A DNA stretch of 29,196 bases from Irpex lacteus (lineage: Eukaryota > Basidiomycota > Agaricomycetes > Polyporales > Irpicaceae): contig MQVO02000112.1 in NCBI GenBank assembly GCA_001986395.2, forward strand, positions 1-29,196, given 5' to 3'. Below, piece after piece: positions 1-10,842 of this stretch. A program made the position numbers and the translations under genes. The notes under the pieces were generated by a model. It was not told where the DNA came from. It ran no database searches and saw nothing but the letters and a program-made list of their open reading frames with translations. Numbering within the stretch: position 1 is the first letter of the stretch; every line of letters begins with the position of its first letter.

Positions 1-562
1 AAGCGTGGGGTGAATATCTTGCACTACGATGCGATGGTGAGTTCTTCGTGTTTGACGCTATATAGAACTAAGGGACTAATCATATGATAGTTTTGACGAA
101 GGTATTCGTCTATTGTGGTATCGCTATCTTGGCGTGTGGAGTTATGCCCGTCGTGTTTGAGGTCGTCGGCTGGGGCCTCCCACCTTAGATCACTGGAAAA
201 TCTGGTTGTCTTCTCTCCCCCTTATACCCCGCGTTATCCGTATGGATACGCACTCGAACGTTGAACGGTTGAAACAGCGTATATTTTATCTCGTTCTTGC
301 GTATCATATTGTATCTTACGGTATGACCACTAATGATAATGCCTTCCTTGCACAATTTTGCCATTAACACCGTCACACCGACTCGCACTGATCGCCAGCT
401 TAGACTTCGACGAACAGCAAGAAAGTCTTGCAAATTTGCAGTAGGTATCGAATATACAGAGGATATTAATCAAAACACGAACAAAAAACATATCGACTGA
501 GCGAAGGTGCTATAACAACATACTAGGTAAACTACGAGATGCAACTCGTCATGCTAGGTAGA
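1..562. other. Intergenic / 3' flank of EPL1, no gene seen
   Basis: This stretch lies downstream of the EPL1 reading frames. Short open frames exist, the longest being 82 codons on the minus strand at 185-433. None shows a recognisable domain, splice context or low-complexity pattern typical of the real genes here. It may hold the EPL1 3' UTR and the edge of a gene outside the window. Confidence 0.5.
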
Positions 563-1290
563 CTAAAATCCAGAGCTTCCGACGATCTGTCTCGCCTGCA
601 TGGATGGAGATGGCATGGGTGGCTGAGGTCTTGGTGGGGATTGTTGCGGCTTGTGCGCTCACCAGGCCAGGACTCAGGAGGGTTGGAGAATGCTGAGGGA
701 CACGAGCAGCATGTGCGTTGACTGGAGACGAACGACCCTGCCCGGCTGCCATGGCTTGAGCGAGCGCAGGAGAGGTTACGCCCCTACTGATAGGCATCGA
801 GCGAGAGCCATTCGCAGACGGAACTCGTTGTGGCCCAGATATAGGCGGCGAGAGACTGTTGGCAAGGCGGCATCCATACCATTGCTATCGACAATGTTCA
901 CGCTTGGTGGACGCTGTTGCTGACTAGCCAGCCAATGCATTTGCCGAGCAGCAGCGAGTTGCGCTGTGTACGCACCAGGGGGCACCGAATACGAGTTCGC
1001 AGGTGAACGCATAGTCATGTGAGTGCCGTTCATCGAGGTGTCGCCCCTTGAGCTAAGGATGCGAACGCCGACTTGAGAAGCTGAGGGTTGTAGCCATTCG
1101 GCCGCGCGGCGTATGAAGCACCGTTGGCCATATGTGCAGGTAGGTGCTAACAGCAGGGATCGTGAACCCGTTTGGAATAGCAGTCATCGTGGGCGTCGGT
1201 ACTTTAGGTCGCACAGGTGACGTAGACGGAGCGACGATGGCCTGAGACTCACTTTGAGAGGCCTCGGCTGGGGTTGCACGACGGCGAAGC
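563..1290 (-). pseudogene. EPL1: Frame-disrupted C-terminal tail of EPL1
   Basis: After the block around TATASPS (near 1290) the minus-strand coding signal hops between frames. A PKVPTPTMTAIPNGF block is followed by a MANGASYAARPNGYNPQLL block near 1131-1060, then MNGTHMTMRSPANSY to NGMDAALP (1036-865), then NSLSPPISGPQRVPSANGSR to HSPTLLSPGL (862-665), then SPPRPQPPMPSPSMQARQ ending at a TAG at 563-565. Each block reads on naturally from the previous one if one base is added or removed. No convincing GT-AG intron explains the last two changes. The composition (Pro, Ser, Gln, Asn) and the closing MPSPS...R pattern suit the EPL1 tail. Sequencing error, assembly error and real decay cannot be told apart from the sequence. 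Confidence 0.65.
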
Positions 1291-3774
1291 TGTGGCAGTC
1301 ACAGAGGGCCTCACCTCTTGATCAATATTGGTTCGCTCAACAGATCCGTTACTGCTAGCCACGGAGGCAGGCGGTTGAGCTGGACTTGGGTTGGCGGGCA
1401 AGGTGGGAGCAGTGGGTGTCGATGGAGGTCTCATAATCCCGTTGGGCAAGGCATGGGGTGGGGGAACTGCAGAAGGAGGTGCCATAGAAGCTCTTGGCTG
1501 ATGTGCAGAGGCACCGCTCGCGGAAGCAGGAGTTTGAGGGGTAGGGGTTCCAGAATGAGAGGTGAGCATGTTAGCCGGCACAGGTCCCCGCTGACGGGAA
1601 ACAACATGCAACAGTGGCAGCTGGCGGATGCTGACAACTTGTTGGGTGCGGCCATCAGGGCCAGTGATGTTCATGGTTGCGTCTGGAATCAGAGCATGCT
1701 GATCTTCTTCCGTCAGCAAAGTGGACGAGTGCATAAGGTACCTGCAGAACTATCAGTACAACGCTCTCGTAAGTAATCTGTTTTCTACTCACTGAGAAGA
1801 AAAATCATCGATCAGGACCCGATCATGTTCTTCAGGGCCATCCGGGCCAATAGGAGGTTCATCATCTGCATCGTATCTCCAGCGGCGTTCCAAGTCAGAG
1901 CTGTCGTCCGAATCACTGCCAGAGGGGTCATAGGTACGTGGTGGTACATGTCGCATTCCAGAGAGTCGTCTGTCGAGATGACGTCTACCGCCACGGCCAT
2001 AACGCAGCCGACACGCGCGGTTCCGCTCTGGAGTGGTGGCCGAGTCGGGTCCACGAGATGAGGCGACATACTTGAAGTGTTTCGCAGAGAACGGCTGGGG
2101 TAATTGCTGGTATGGATTCTGAAAAATGGCGGTTGGCTTAGCATACATATTAGTTGCAAAATTACTTACGTCGGCCACATCTTCCCAACGATGGTCCTTT
2201 CGCTTCAGCATCTCCTCCTCGATCTGAGCCTGGATCATGGCCACGCGATCCTTTGGTTTCATAATGGGTTCTGCAGCCACAGGAGTACCATACTCGCCGC
2301 CCTCCCGCGGTGTGCGAAGCTTGATGGGTAGGCGACTGCGAGATAACATGTTCAGATACAAGCGTGGCCGACAACAAAAGATGAACATACCCTGGAGCGT
2401 CTGTCTTGATCTTCTTTGGTACCCGTTCTCTGTCTTGGAACAGCTCTTCGTCCTCTTTGGTGCCCAATGTTGGGAACTTGCGCTTCATATCGACCAAAAC
2501 AAATCGTCTTTCCCACATGCCCTTTCCCTCGATAGCAACTTGGCGCTTCAAAAGCTCCCGTGACAAAACGTCTTTGGCGAGATTCATAGCCGTGCTGAGC
2601 TCGCTTTGCAAACGAATCATCTTGTCGGAATATGTGGCTTGCTGGGCACGAGTCTTGCGCACAGCTTTGCTTTCTCTTCTTCTGAAGCAGATGTATGACT
2701 CGTTCTTGGTATCAGATTCGTCCAACTATCCATGCCAGATTTGAGTACACTCCAAGACAAGGAGACATATACCACTTACATTCACAACTGGTATGATGGG
2801 ATGGCCATTCCGCTCAGTGCGTCGAGCGCCCCAGTGGGAATATATCACCCGGGCAATCCGCGTGAGCTGAGCAGGTACGGGGATCCAAGTGGGCACTTGG
2901 AAGAGGGCGAATGTCGTTGGTGGTAGCGGTGAGGCGAAAGTTTCTTCATACAGAGAAAAGGAAGGTACATCTTGGAAGTTCTGTAATCACTAAGTGAGCC
3001 GACTGAAATAAGTGTTTAAGGAAGTAGCACTTACATGGTGCAAGAATTCCGCTTTCTCGTGTGTAATCTTCTCGAACATAGCCATGACAAGCTCGAACTC
3101 GTCTTCCGAGATAGTGACGCTCTCCGGCTCCTTGCCCTTGCGCGAAGGACGTTTACTAGAGCCCTCTCCGCGATCCTCGTTATTCTTGTCCAGCCATTCC
3201 TTGTCACGCTCATCCATGTAGTATATGAAGCCATTGGCGAGCGCGAAGGAAGTGGCCTCCTCGACTGAATCGGAGGATTTGACGTATGTAACTGGATCCC
3301 TCCACCTGTTTGGAGGATATAGCTCTTCATAATTGTCGACGAGGCCAGTACTATCCGGAGTAGGAATATACGCCGCGGGTGCGGACTCCTTCTCAGCGCC
3401 TCTAGTCGAGCGCGTGAAGGAATGATGGCGTGTGGCCGCGGCGGAAAGCACGGCTTGTAAATGATGTTCCTAAAGAAGGAATGCTTAGTCAGCATTCCAT
3501 GGATTTACTCTCCCACGGTTTTGGCCAATCAACGTGGGCCACACACCCGGCCTCAACAACGTCGCCCGCGGCGGGGAAAGAGCAGAGTGTCACTCACATT
3601 CGCGTCCTCAGCGTCCACACCAGCTGTAGAGACGACTCTCGCCTTCTCCTCGTCCTCATCGAGGACGATCGGGTCGGCATCAATGCTCTCCTTGATCACC
3701 TTCAGACGGGTCTTGTTGGTAACGCGGTTGCGGTTTCGCAGAGTTGAGGGACCAGCATGTTGATTACGAGCCAT
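563..3774 (-). CDS. EPL1: EPL1, Enhancer-of-polycomb-like subunit of NuA4 histone acetyltransferase (C-terminal tail frame-broken)
   Basis: EPL1 is the scaffold of the NuA4/Piccolo histone H4/H2A acetyltransferase in the nucleus; its N-terminal EPcA region holds Esa1 and Yng2 (family knowledge). I read exons 3774-3598, 3469-3035, 2980-2780, 2725-2391, 2335-2170, 2118-1793 and 1741 onward, all with GT-AG introns and matching phases. EPL1 hallmarks seen are NRNRVTNKTRLKV at the N-terminus, AAYIPTPDSTGLVDNYEELY, PPNRWRDPVTYVKSSD, GFIYYMDERDKEWLDKNN, PTWIPVPAQLTRIARVIYSH, and KNESYICFRRRESKAVRKTR followed by a basic helix. The start ATG at 3774 opens directly on the family N-terminus. In the continuous frame the product would be 710 residues, ending at a TGA at 1249. 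A Pro/Ser/Gln-rich tail typical of fungal EPL1 continues in other frames to a stop at 563-565 (separate entry). The identity is firm for residues 1-700; the true C-terminus is uncertain. Confidence 0.9.
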
Positions 3775-4296
3775 AAGATGGAAAACAGGAGAGAGTCCAG
3801 AGTAAATAAGTTATCGAAAGTGTGCAATGTCGGGGGGAACGTGGGCGACGGCGACGGCGCTGGGGCGCGCGCAGAGTCGGGGGAGCCGGGAATTTGGCCG
3901 TGTGACGTCTAAGTCTCAGATTTAGTTGAGAGTTGAAGTGTATCGAAGGGTTAATGTAAGCAAGCAATGAACGCCCTTTGTTATCTATCTCAGAAAGATA
4001 ACTAAGTGACCCTTATAAAACGGCCGCCCAAGTGTATGAAGGTAACAAAAGTAAGAGCCGGGTCTCTAATAATCCTTCTTTGTTCACTTAAATTACCATC
4101 ATCGCGCTTATTATATGCGAGCGCTCCAACGAATCCCGGCGTAAATTCAAGGGGTCTCGTCAGTTTCAAACGCTTACTGCTTGTCGGTTTCGATTGTCCC
4201 TTATACCCATCACCTTGTACCCTGTGAGACATATCATAAGCCCCGTGCCATGAGAGCATAAATCGACTCACCGTGAGAAAAGCGCCATTATTGTTG
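3775..4296. other. EPL1 upstream region / F-box 3' flank
   Basis: Intergenic, 522 bp, between the EPL1 start codon and the F-box stop codon; both genes are on the minus strand. It should hold the EPL1 promoter and 5' UTR and the F-box 3' UTR. A TTTTATAAGG on the minus strand near 4013-4022 is a possible TATA-like element, about 240 bp from the EPL1 ATG, which is too far to assign with confidence. No RNA gene was recognised. Confidence 0.4.
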
Positions 4297-5799
4297 TCAT
4301 GCATCAGAATCGCTGCTGCCGTCGTCGAACGAATCATCGGGATACATATCCTGGAAGCGTACGTTGGTTAGGAGATCAAAGGGTTCTTCTAAATCCCTTA
4401 TGTACTCTATCTCTGGACTCAGTGCCCCGAGCTGGCCAAGACGTTCGTCCAGGAGAGGAGATGATATACTCGACGAGTATATGCGAACAGTACGTAGAGG
4501 TGCGTTGCCTTCGAACCTTGCTCGAATAACAATCAGAAGTAGGTCGATAGCAGTTTCGTCTAGGTTAGAGATGCTAAGCGTTTGCAGACGTGGTAGAAGA
4601 AAGCCGTCAGCGGTAGGTAGTAAGGCACGGAGGAAGTCCTGAGGCGGGTTGCTTGTGAAGTCCAGAGTGGCCACAGATGGAGACAGGAGGTGCAGCACGT
4701 GAGTGTAGTTGCATCCATTGCAGCGAAGGTCGGTGAACGTGCAGCTTTGAATGGGTCCGTACCCTCGGATGTAGATAGGGGGCGGCGGCCAATGCAACCA
4801 TAGCATCTCCAGCAGAGGGGTTTTCAACGCTGGCAAAATGTCGTCAATATTCGAGCGCGCCATAGTCAGTTGTCGCAGAGATGGGAGTAATACAGTGCGG
4901 TCGTCATCGCCAGGAGCCTCAGGCTCCTCAGAAGACTCGAAGACGATATCTCTGAGAGTGAGGGTCGTGAGGCGAGGAGCTGCATATGAGATCATCGCCA
5001 GATAATCCAAGTCAAGATCGCGCTCGTGCAGTATAAGCTTCTCGAGATTTCGGAAAACTGGGTTCGAGATAGATATGGGGATGTTGAAAGCTCCGACGCT
5101 GGTTAAAGCCGGGGTGGTCCATTCCTCGCAGAGGCCGACGCGTGGCACACCAGATGCCTGAAAATAGACATAGAGCGTTTGTAAACAGGAAAGCTGAAGG
5201 GCACCTAGCTGTTCTTGAAGCACGTCCAGCAAGGGAGTGGTATTGCAGAGAATTATGAGCGACGACCAACGCCGCGATGCACCGCAAAGACGATGCCAGC
5301 AACGTAGAACGCCACCCTCAAGGATCGATCGCAAGCGAAGATGGGAGTATTTGTTGGATCGGGGGTTTGGGAAGAGACAAACGAGGACAAGAGAAAGGGG
5401 AAGTTCTGCAGACCTCGAAAGAAAGAGCTGAACGATTTCGTTGTAGACTGGAGGACCCGGGGCGGTTACGTGTATGCATCGCCAAATCGAGGGAGTGGAT
5501 ACGGCAAGCTGCCTCCATCGACGGCAGACATGGGACACTACTATCGCTTGGTCTTTTTCGTAACAGCGACTAAGCCTGCAGCCGGCGAAGGGGTGTACAC
5601 ACGCTTCCTCTAGAATAAGGCGCATGACATCGTCGGGCAGGGCGTTCAGAGGAGCAACCGCAGCCCTTTCAGCCCGCACAGCGCGAATGCGGATATCGAG
5701 GTCGGCGAGCTGCTCGAGGATGGTAGTCCTGGAGTCTTCCAAAGACTGCAGCTGCGAGGTCAGCTCATCATAGCGACTAGAACGGGCTGAGGGCAACAT
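4297..5799 (-). CDS. F-box domain protein (agaricomycete type)
   Basis: This is a single-exon frame of 500 residues from an ATG at 5799 to a TGA at 4297. The N-terminus (about 1-45) is a predicted coiled coil, with SRYDELTSQLQSLED and repeated Leu/Arg/Glu heptads. An F-box follows at about 50-110: LNALPDDVMRLILEEAC, then VVSHVCRRWRQLAVSTPSIW. The rest (about 110-470) is Leu-rich and looks like degenerate LRR segments, for example LEKLILHERDLDLDYLA and LPRLQTLSISNLDETAIDLL. The C-terminus is acidic (DDSFDDGSSDSDA). Coiled coil, F-box, then LRR-like tail is a very common, much expanded architecture in mushrooms. Such proteins are thought to recruit substrates to SCF (Skp1-Cullin-F-box) ubiquitin ligases; the substrate here is unknown. 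A likely 5' UTR intron lies just upstream at 5876-5824. Confidence 0.88.
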   Translation of the reverse strand: MLPSARSSRYDELTSQLQSLEDSRTTILEQLADLDIRIRAVRAERAAVAPLNALPDDVMRLILEEACVHPFAGCRLSRCYEKDQAIVVSHVCRRWRQLAVSTPSIWRCIHVTAPGPPVYNEIVQLFLSRSAELPLSLVLVCLFPNPRSNKYSHLRLRSILEGGVLRCWHRLCGASRRWSSLIILCNTTPLLDVLQEQLGALQLSCLQTLYVYFQASGVPRVGLCEEWTTPALTSVGAFNIPISISNPVFRNLEKLILHERDLDLDYLAMISYAAPRLTTLTLRDIVFESSEEPEAPGDDDRTVLLPSLRQLTMARSNIDDILPALKTPLLEMLWLHWPPPPIYIRGYGPIQSCTFTDLRCNGCNYTHVLHLLSPSVATLDFTSNPPQDFLRALLPTADGFLLPRLQTLSISNLDETAIDLLLIVIRARFEGNAPLRTVRIYSSSISSPLLDERLGQLGALSPEIEYIRDLEEPFDLLTNVRFQDMYPDDSFDDGSSDSDA

Positions 5800-5823
5800 G
5801 TCGAAGGGAGCAAGATACCCACT

Positions 5824-5876
5824 CTAAAATCGGCATTACCACACAAATAATGAGCGGCAAATAAGTATGTGCGTAC
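5824..5876 (-). other. Probable 5' UTR intron of the F-box gene
   Basis: On the minus strand the segment begins GTACGC and ends TTTTAG, is 53 bp long, and ends 24 bp before the F-box ATG at 5799. Size and borders match the coding introns of this window. If real, it lies in the leader, so it would not change the F-box protein unless an upstream in-frame start exists. Confidence 0.45.
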
Positions 5877-6232
5877 CTTCGATATTGGAGCGGACAGCGT
5901 ACTGGGGTAATCGTCTACAGGTCGTAGGGACGAATGTGGGGATGAGAGAACGAGGTCGGTGTGAAGAACGGCGACGAGGTGGTTGCGGTGCAATCAGCGT
6001 TCGGAGCAGAGCCTAGCGTGAGTGGCTGCCGCACGAGGACAAGGGAAATGGGCGCTTACAACCAACTGTACAGTCTGCCCGCAAGAACTTTACACTCGTC
6101 ATCCAGGCGTTTGTGAATACAGGTCTATTCCCATTCCATTACAACCAAGCTTGTAAGTTTACAATACAAAAAATTCACAGCATATGACGACAGTAGAGTA
6201 GCAAGAGCATAAATTATAGGTCAGTGGGATGA

Positions 6233-9200
6233 TCAACTTGCGGTTGAATCGACAACCTCAGCTTTTGGAGGACGATCACCCTTATTCCAATCCGAATACG
6301 TTTGGTTGGGGAATTCGGGCAACCACTTCTTCTTCCTCGAGTTGTGAGCTTCAAGGTTACCACTCGCCTTGACAAAGTCTTGCTGAGACGAGGATCTCCA
6401 CATGACATCTTCCGTGTTAGAGACGTAGAAAAGCTTGTAGGTACGCACACAAACCCTGAGGGCCAGAGATCCACTAGAATGCAGACCGTCCTCGCCATTG
6501 TCGTGCCCTCGCAGATTTCTAGTATGCTGTGTTATCGACTGTGATCAGAAATATAATTTTACTGACCTTCGCAAAAAGGGCTTGCGTTGAAGAGCGGAGA
6601 GACCTTCCGTCTCACCAGGCTTAGCGATCCGGTGAGTGCTTACAACAACGGGTGGACACAGAACTAACATACCGAGACGTATGAATCAACGTAAGCTTGC
6701 CATCGGCTAGTCAGGGCCTCCGAGTCGTCCAGACTGGAGTCATCCTTTCCTAGCAGCTGTATGGTGACTGTCTTGGACTCTGGGAGCTGGCAAGAATTAC
6801 ATTCAATTGATGTCAAGCAGATTCGTAGCAAGTTGCTCACCCAAACCATTCTGAACAGATTTTCATCCGTTCCGACGATACGCTCAGTGTTCTTGCGGAA
6901 GTTGATAAGATCTTGGGTCGTCAGAGAGCCCATATCGCGCTCTGTGCGTAGGAGGTCGAATAGCTTCTGGCTCCTTGCGTCGGACAGCAATGTCTGGGTC
7001 TGAAAAATGACAGTCAGGCCAACGAACAAGTGAAACGACCAGCGTACACACCTGCTTGATGATAGCACCGATGAGCTTATCCACAGTAAAAATCTTGTAG
7101 GAGTGCTAATAAGACAATAGAGTGAGCATCCGTTAGCTGACAGGTATAGTTACACTGACCTCCACACCGAACATATATCGCATCTGATCCTCAAACACGT
7201 GCTGTTCTAGCTCATTGTCGAAGAGCTTCTCGCAAGACGTCAATAGCATATCGTAAAAATGCATTGCATCTACCCTGCGATCGCCCAAAGTCGACAAATC
7301 AGCCAAAAGCCCAAGGCTTTCTGCGAGAGGATTAAGCTTGCGAGCCGACTGAGGTTCACCCGCCAGCTGAGCAGCGACGTTCTTGAACAAGTGCAGTCGA
7401 GAGTATAGCAGCTGCCAGAGACGTGATAAGTATATGATAGCTCGAATATGATAGCTCAGAACGGGAACCAAGCACGTACCTCGAGTTGTCTGAAGAACAC
7501 ATAGAAGTGCGTGTTAGTGAAGAATGTGCCTTTCCGGGACGGCTTCTGTTCTACTGGACTGCTAGGTCCGGCGGCAATAACTTCCACAGAAGTGTCCACA
7601 GATACATCGCTTGGACCATCGATTTGCATCGTCTCCGGCAGCCCAACCGATTCGGCGTGAGGGGAGGCCGGGCGCGAGGACGAAGGAGAACCGATGTCTT
7701 GTGCGCGCGTCCTTCTACTCGACTTGGCCTGCTCGCTCTTCAGCAGGCGCTTGCGCAAGTCTCCCCCTGAAGCGGATCCTGCCTTCTTGTTCGTTCGACC
7801 TCCCCGAGAGCCGTTCGATTGCCCAAGTTCGGTATCTTCTGTGGTGAGATCTACTTCACCGTTGTCTTGGTCATTCTCGTGCCGAGGGACGAAGGCACCG
7901 TTGAAAGCGACAGGATCGAGCATGAAGAACAATGGTACAAACGTCCTCAGGAACGTTTCGATCTTCTTGCGATCTGCAAACGCAAGCTGCGTCCGGTCTA
8001 GGAAGGAGCAGACGAGCTTCAGGGCATCCTGTAGTACGCTTGTGTCCTCGATGACATACTCCAGCTGATGCCTAGGCCTCGTTCGAGCAAATAAGGGGTC
8101 TATGAGAGCAGCTCTCTTGGCCATCTGCTCGTCCCGCGCTGCCTCGATCTGATTGATAAACGTCTTCGGAGTGATAGCCTTCTTGTCAGCTGCCTTGAAC
8201 GTAATACCCTGGTGGTCCAACGACTTGTAGTAGTTCCTCGCGTCGACCTCCTTCCAGACTTTATTCCACTCGCGCTGTGCACGCTTCCACTCCTCGTGCT
8301 TCTGCTTCAGGCGGGCCAGAACGAGTGGGATAGCGACGATGGGCACCTCCTGCATAGCCTGGAAGACCTCCATGCCTGCTTCCTTGCCATAGACCTTCTT
8401 TATAACACGGAGATGGATGCTCTTGGCAGCTTGGGCGAGATTGGGCTTGAACTTGTAGCCCGCTTTCTCCTCGTGATTCAGCTGGTTGATCTTGTTGTTG
8501 AACGGCTCGAGCATTTGTATCGTGCGATGGATGGCTTCGATGTGGAAGTCGTACTCGTGTCGCTCTTCTTCGCTGCGGTGAAGGGCCTCCTCGTACGCGT
8601 TCTTCTTGTGAGCAAGGAATCCAGCTTCTTCACTAGCGAATGTCGGCTGAGACACCCACTCGTCGTTGAGGACGGACTTGCACATCTCGTCACGTCCCGA
8701 GCAAACGACATTCAGCTCCTAGACAACACCACAACATTAATAACGCACAAGACGGTAGAATGTACGCGCTCACGTTGTCGGGAAGCTTGCGATAACTGCC
8801 ATAGCGCATGTTAAGCTGGTTCCTACTAGGGCGATCGAGGACCCCTGTAGGTCTCGTCCAAACGTCTTCAGCCCCCGCGTATCTCTCTCTTCTCTCGTCC
8901 CACCCCAAGATCTCTTTAAACTGAGCCATCAGCTCGCCGTCGCCCAGATAAGAATGGCTCTCGCGTATCAGCCTGGTCGTGTCAATTATATCTTGTGTGA
9001 AGAGATTCACAACCTTGAGGAACTCGTTGTAGGTTTCCCGGTTGTCGAGAGCACGTTTGACGCGATCGAAAAACTGCATATCATCATGCCGCTGGTGTAG
9101 AATGTGATGGGACGATGACAAGGGGACTGCTCCATGTTGGTGTGAGCTTGGTTGGCGTCGCGGTGAAGGGGGGATTGCCTGCAGATGCGAGAGTGCCGGG

Positions 9201-10426
9201 GAAGGGCCTTCGCTCGAGGGATGTTGTTGCTTTGTCCTTTTCGCCGGCTACCACTGGCGATGAGTCTGCAGTCGACATTCTTGAATAAAGCTCTGCTCAC
9301 CTTGCTTGGGCCGGCTTTCGAAGCCAAGTCCTTCTGTCTCTCTCTTTCCTCCCTTTCGCGCTCTGCCGCTGTTTTTCTTTTTCTTTTTTGCGGGACGGAG
9401 GACCCAACGCCATTCCTAGAAGTAGAAGCCCCGCCAGTAGCACTAGTTTCTCCCTTCTTTCTACCACCGCTTTTCGAGTCCGAGGGTTTGTCCACGAGAT
9501 CCGTCATTCGACGTTGCGCATGCTTGTCAAGAAGGAACTGTTGAAATCCCTCCACAATCTCTTCATCATCCTCGAATAGCTTAGAGACTTCCAGCAGCAC
9601 GTCCTCCTACGCATTTCCCAAAGTTACATCTGCAATACAACGTGAATAGGCTAATACTCACCTCAGTCAATCCTGCGTTGGGAGGAGGGTTCAAAATCTT
9701 CAAGAACTTTTGATACTTCGCGGGCTGAGTTTCAGCATATCTTGACTTGACCTTATGAACGTAGGACAGAGCGTCGTCTAGCTGGTTCTTGTTCGTTTCT
9801 TCGGTTGCCCGGCGCTGTCCACGAGGGGGTGCATCGACTTCCACTTGAACGTCAGGTTGTAGTTCGCCAATAGCCTGCCGTTTGACACCAGAGGGCGTAG
9901 TGACAGTAATGTAGTCGCCATCCTCACCCCACACACAGTCAATACGATAACCAGCGGGCAGGAAGGTATTGAAGCCTTGTATGAGGGTGGGGTGGCCACG
10001 GAAGAGAGATGACACGCGGTCAATGACACCCGGTGTATCAATGCTGTGGATTTGCAAGAGTAAGCATGCTTTGTTCCATAGCATATATGCAGGCAAGAAC
10101 GGATAGTAGACTCACATTTGACTTTTGAAGTCCTTCATAATGTCTAGAAAGCGGTTGTATACGTCAGATTGGTCGAGAAACTGCGCCTTGACGCGATCGA
10201 GGTATCCCAGTGCGTCTGTGACGTCCAACTGACGGTTTTCGAGGTCATCCGCATCGTTCGGAGACGTCTCGTGCATGGGGTCGTCCTCCATGGTTGGTGG
10301 CTGGTGCAGAGCGGGGGAAGAGGGAGGGATGTCTTGCGGGGGTTCCTGGAGGCCGAGGGCGTTTGTTGGGATGTCGGGATCAACCCGTGGCTTCTGGTCC
10401 ATAGTTTGGTCGCCGTCGCCGGACAT
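6233..10426 (-). CDS. SIN3: SIN3, PAH-domain corepressor scaffold of Rpd3-type histone deacetylase complexes
   Basis: SIN3 is the nuclear scaffold that joins DNA-binding repressors, through its PAH domains, to the histone deacetylase Rpd3/HDAC1. Exons (minus strand): 10426-10116, 10043-9662, 9606-9301, 9247-8774, 8718-7480, 7411-7160, 7105-7052, 6999-6841, 6786-6673, 6619-6567, 6518-6233. Every GT-AG junction keeps frame, giving 1209 residues. PAH1 is at about 69-138 ([51 protein letters not shown]). PAH2 is at about 190-262 and PAH3 at about 390-455 ([20 protein letters not shown]). The Sin3 corepressor/HDAC-interaction region starts at about 470 ([20 protein letters not shown]). The C-terminal Sin3 region includes [33 protein letters not shown] and [17 protein letters not shown] chose the ATG at 10426; the frame stays open upstream but without an earlier ATG. 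The gene is intact with no frame change, unlike the EPL1 tail. Confidence 0.93.
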
Positions 10427-10842
10427 GGTGGGCTCGAAGTTCTCGAAGTCGACTACGTCGTTGCGCACGGACCGTGCCACTTTGTGCTCGTCAGTCTCAG
10501 ATCACTCGGGGAAGACCGATCACAACACAAGCGTCTACAAACGGAAGGTATTGTTCTGTGGCCAATGTAGTACGGGAGTAATTGTCTCGGTCATGAACCA
10601 TCTGCACACACTGTTCTAGACTGTTCAGCAGCCGGTGACCTTGGACAAGTTTTACGGCCAAATAGGTGGAATAAATCGGAGTATTCCAACTCATTATATA
10701 CTACCACTGGCAGATAACTATCGAACAGAAGACCGAAGTGCGATGATGTGATCATCCACCTTGCTGAGCCTGTCGTGTACGTCTCGCAAATCATGGCCCT
10801 TCTTCTGTTCGAAAATTCCATGCCCACAAATATAGAACTGAT
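10427..10842. promoter_or_regulatory. SIN3 upstream region, with a possible TATA box
   Basis: Intergenic, 416 bp, between the SIN3 start and the stop codon of the neighbouring PAH gene; both are on the minus strand. On the minus strand an AGTATATAATGA sequence lies near 10690-10703, about 265 bp from the SIN3 ATG, and could be a TATA box with a long leader. No gene or PAH remnant was recognised inside it. Confidence 0.4.

Noticed and set aside
185..433. 82-codon minus-strand open frame at the left edge
   Set aside because: It has no recognisable domain, no splice context and no compositional resemblance to the real genes; it is most likely chance.
1053..1252. A 200-bp intron that would bridge three of the EPL1 frame changes
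   Set aside because: Its borders and phase are acceptable, but it is much longer than other introns here. It would remove blocks that read like EPL1 tail and leaves two frame changes unsolved.
4180..4205. CGGTTTCGATTG considered as a tRNA B box
   Set aside because: It does not match the GGTTCGANTCC consensus, and no acceptor or anticodon stem can be folded around it.
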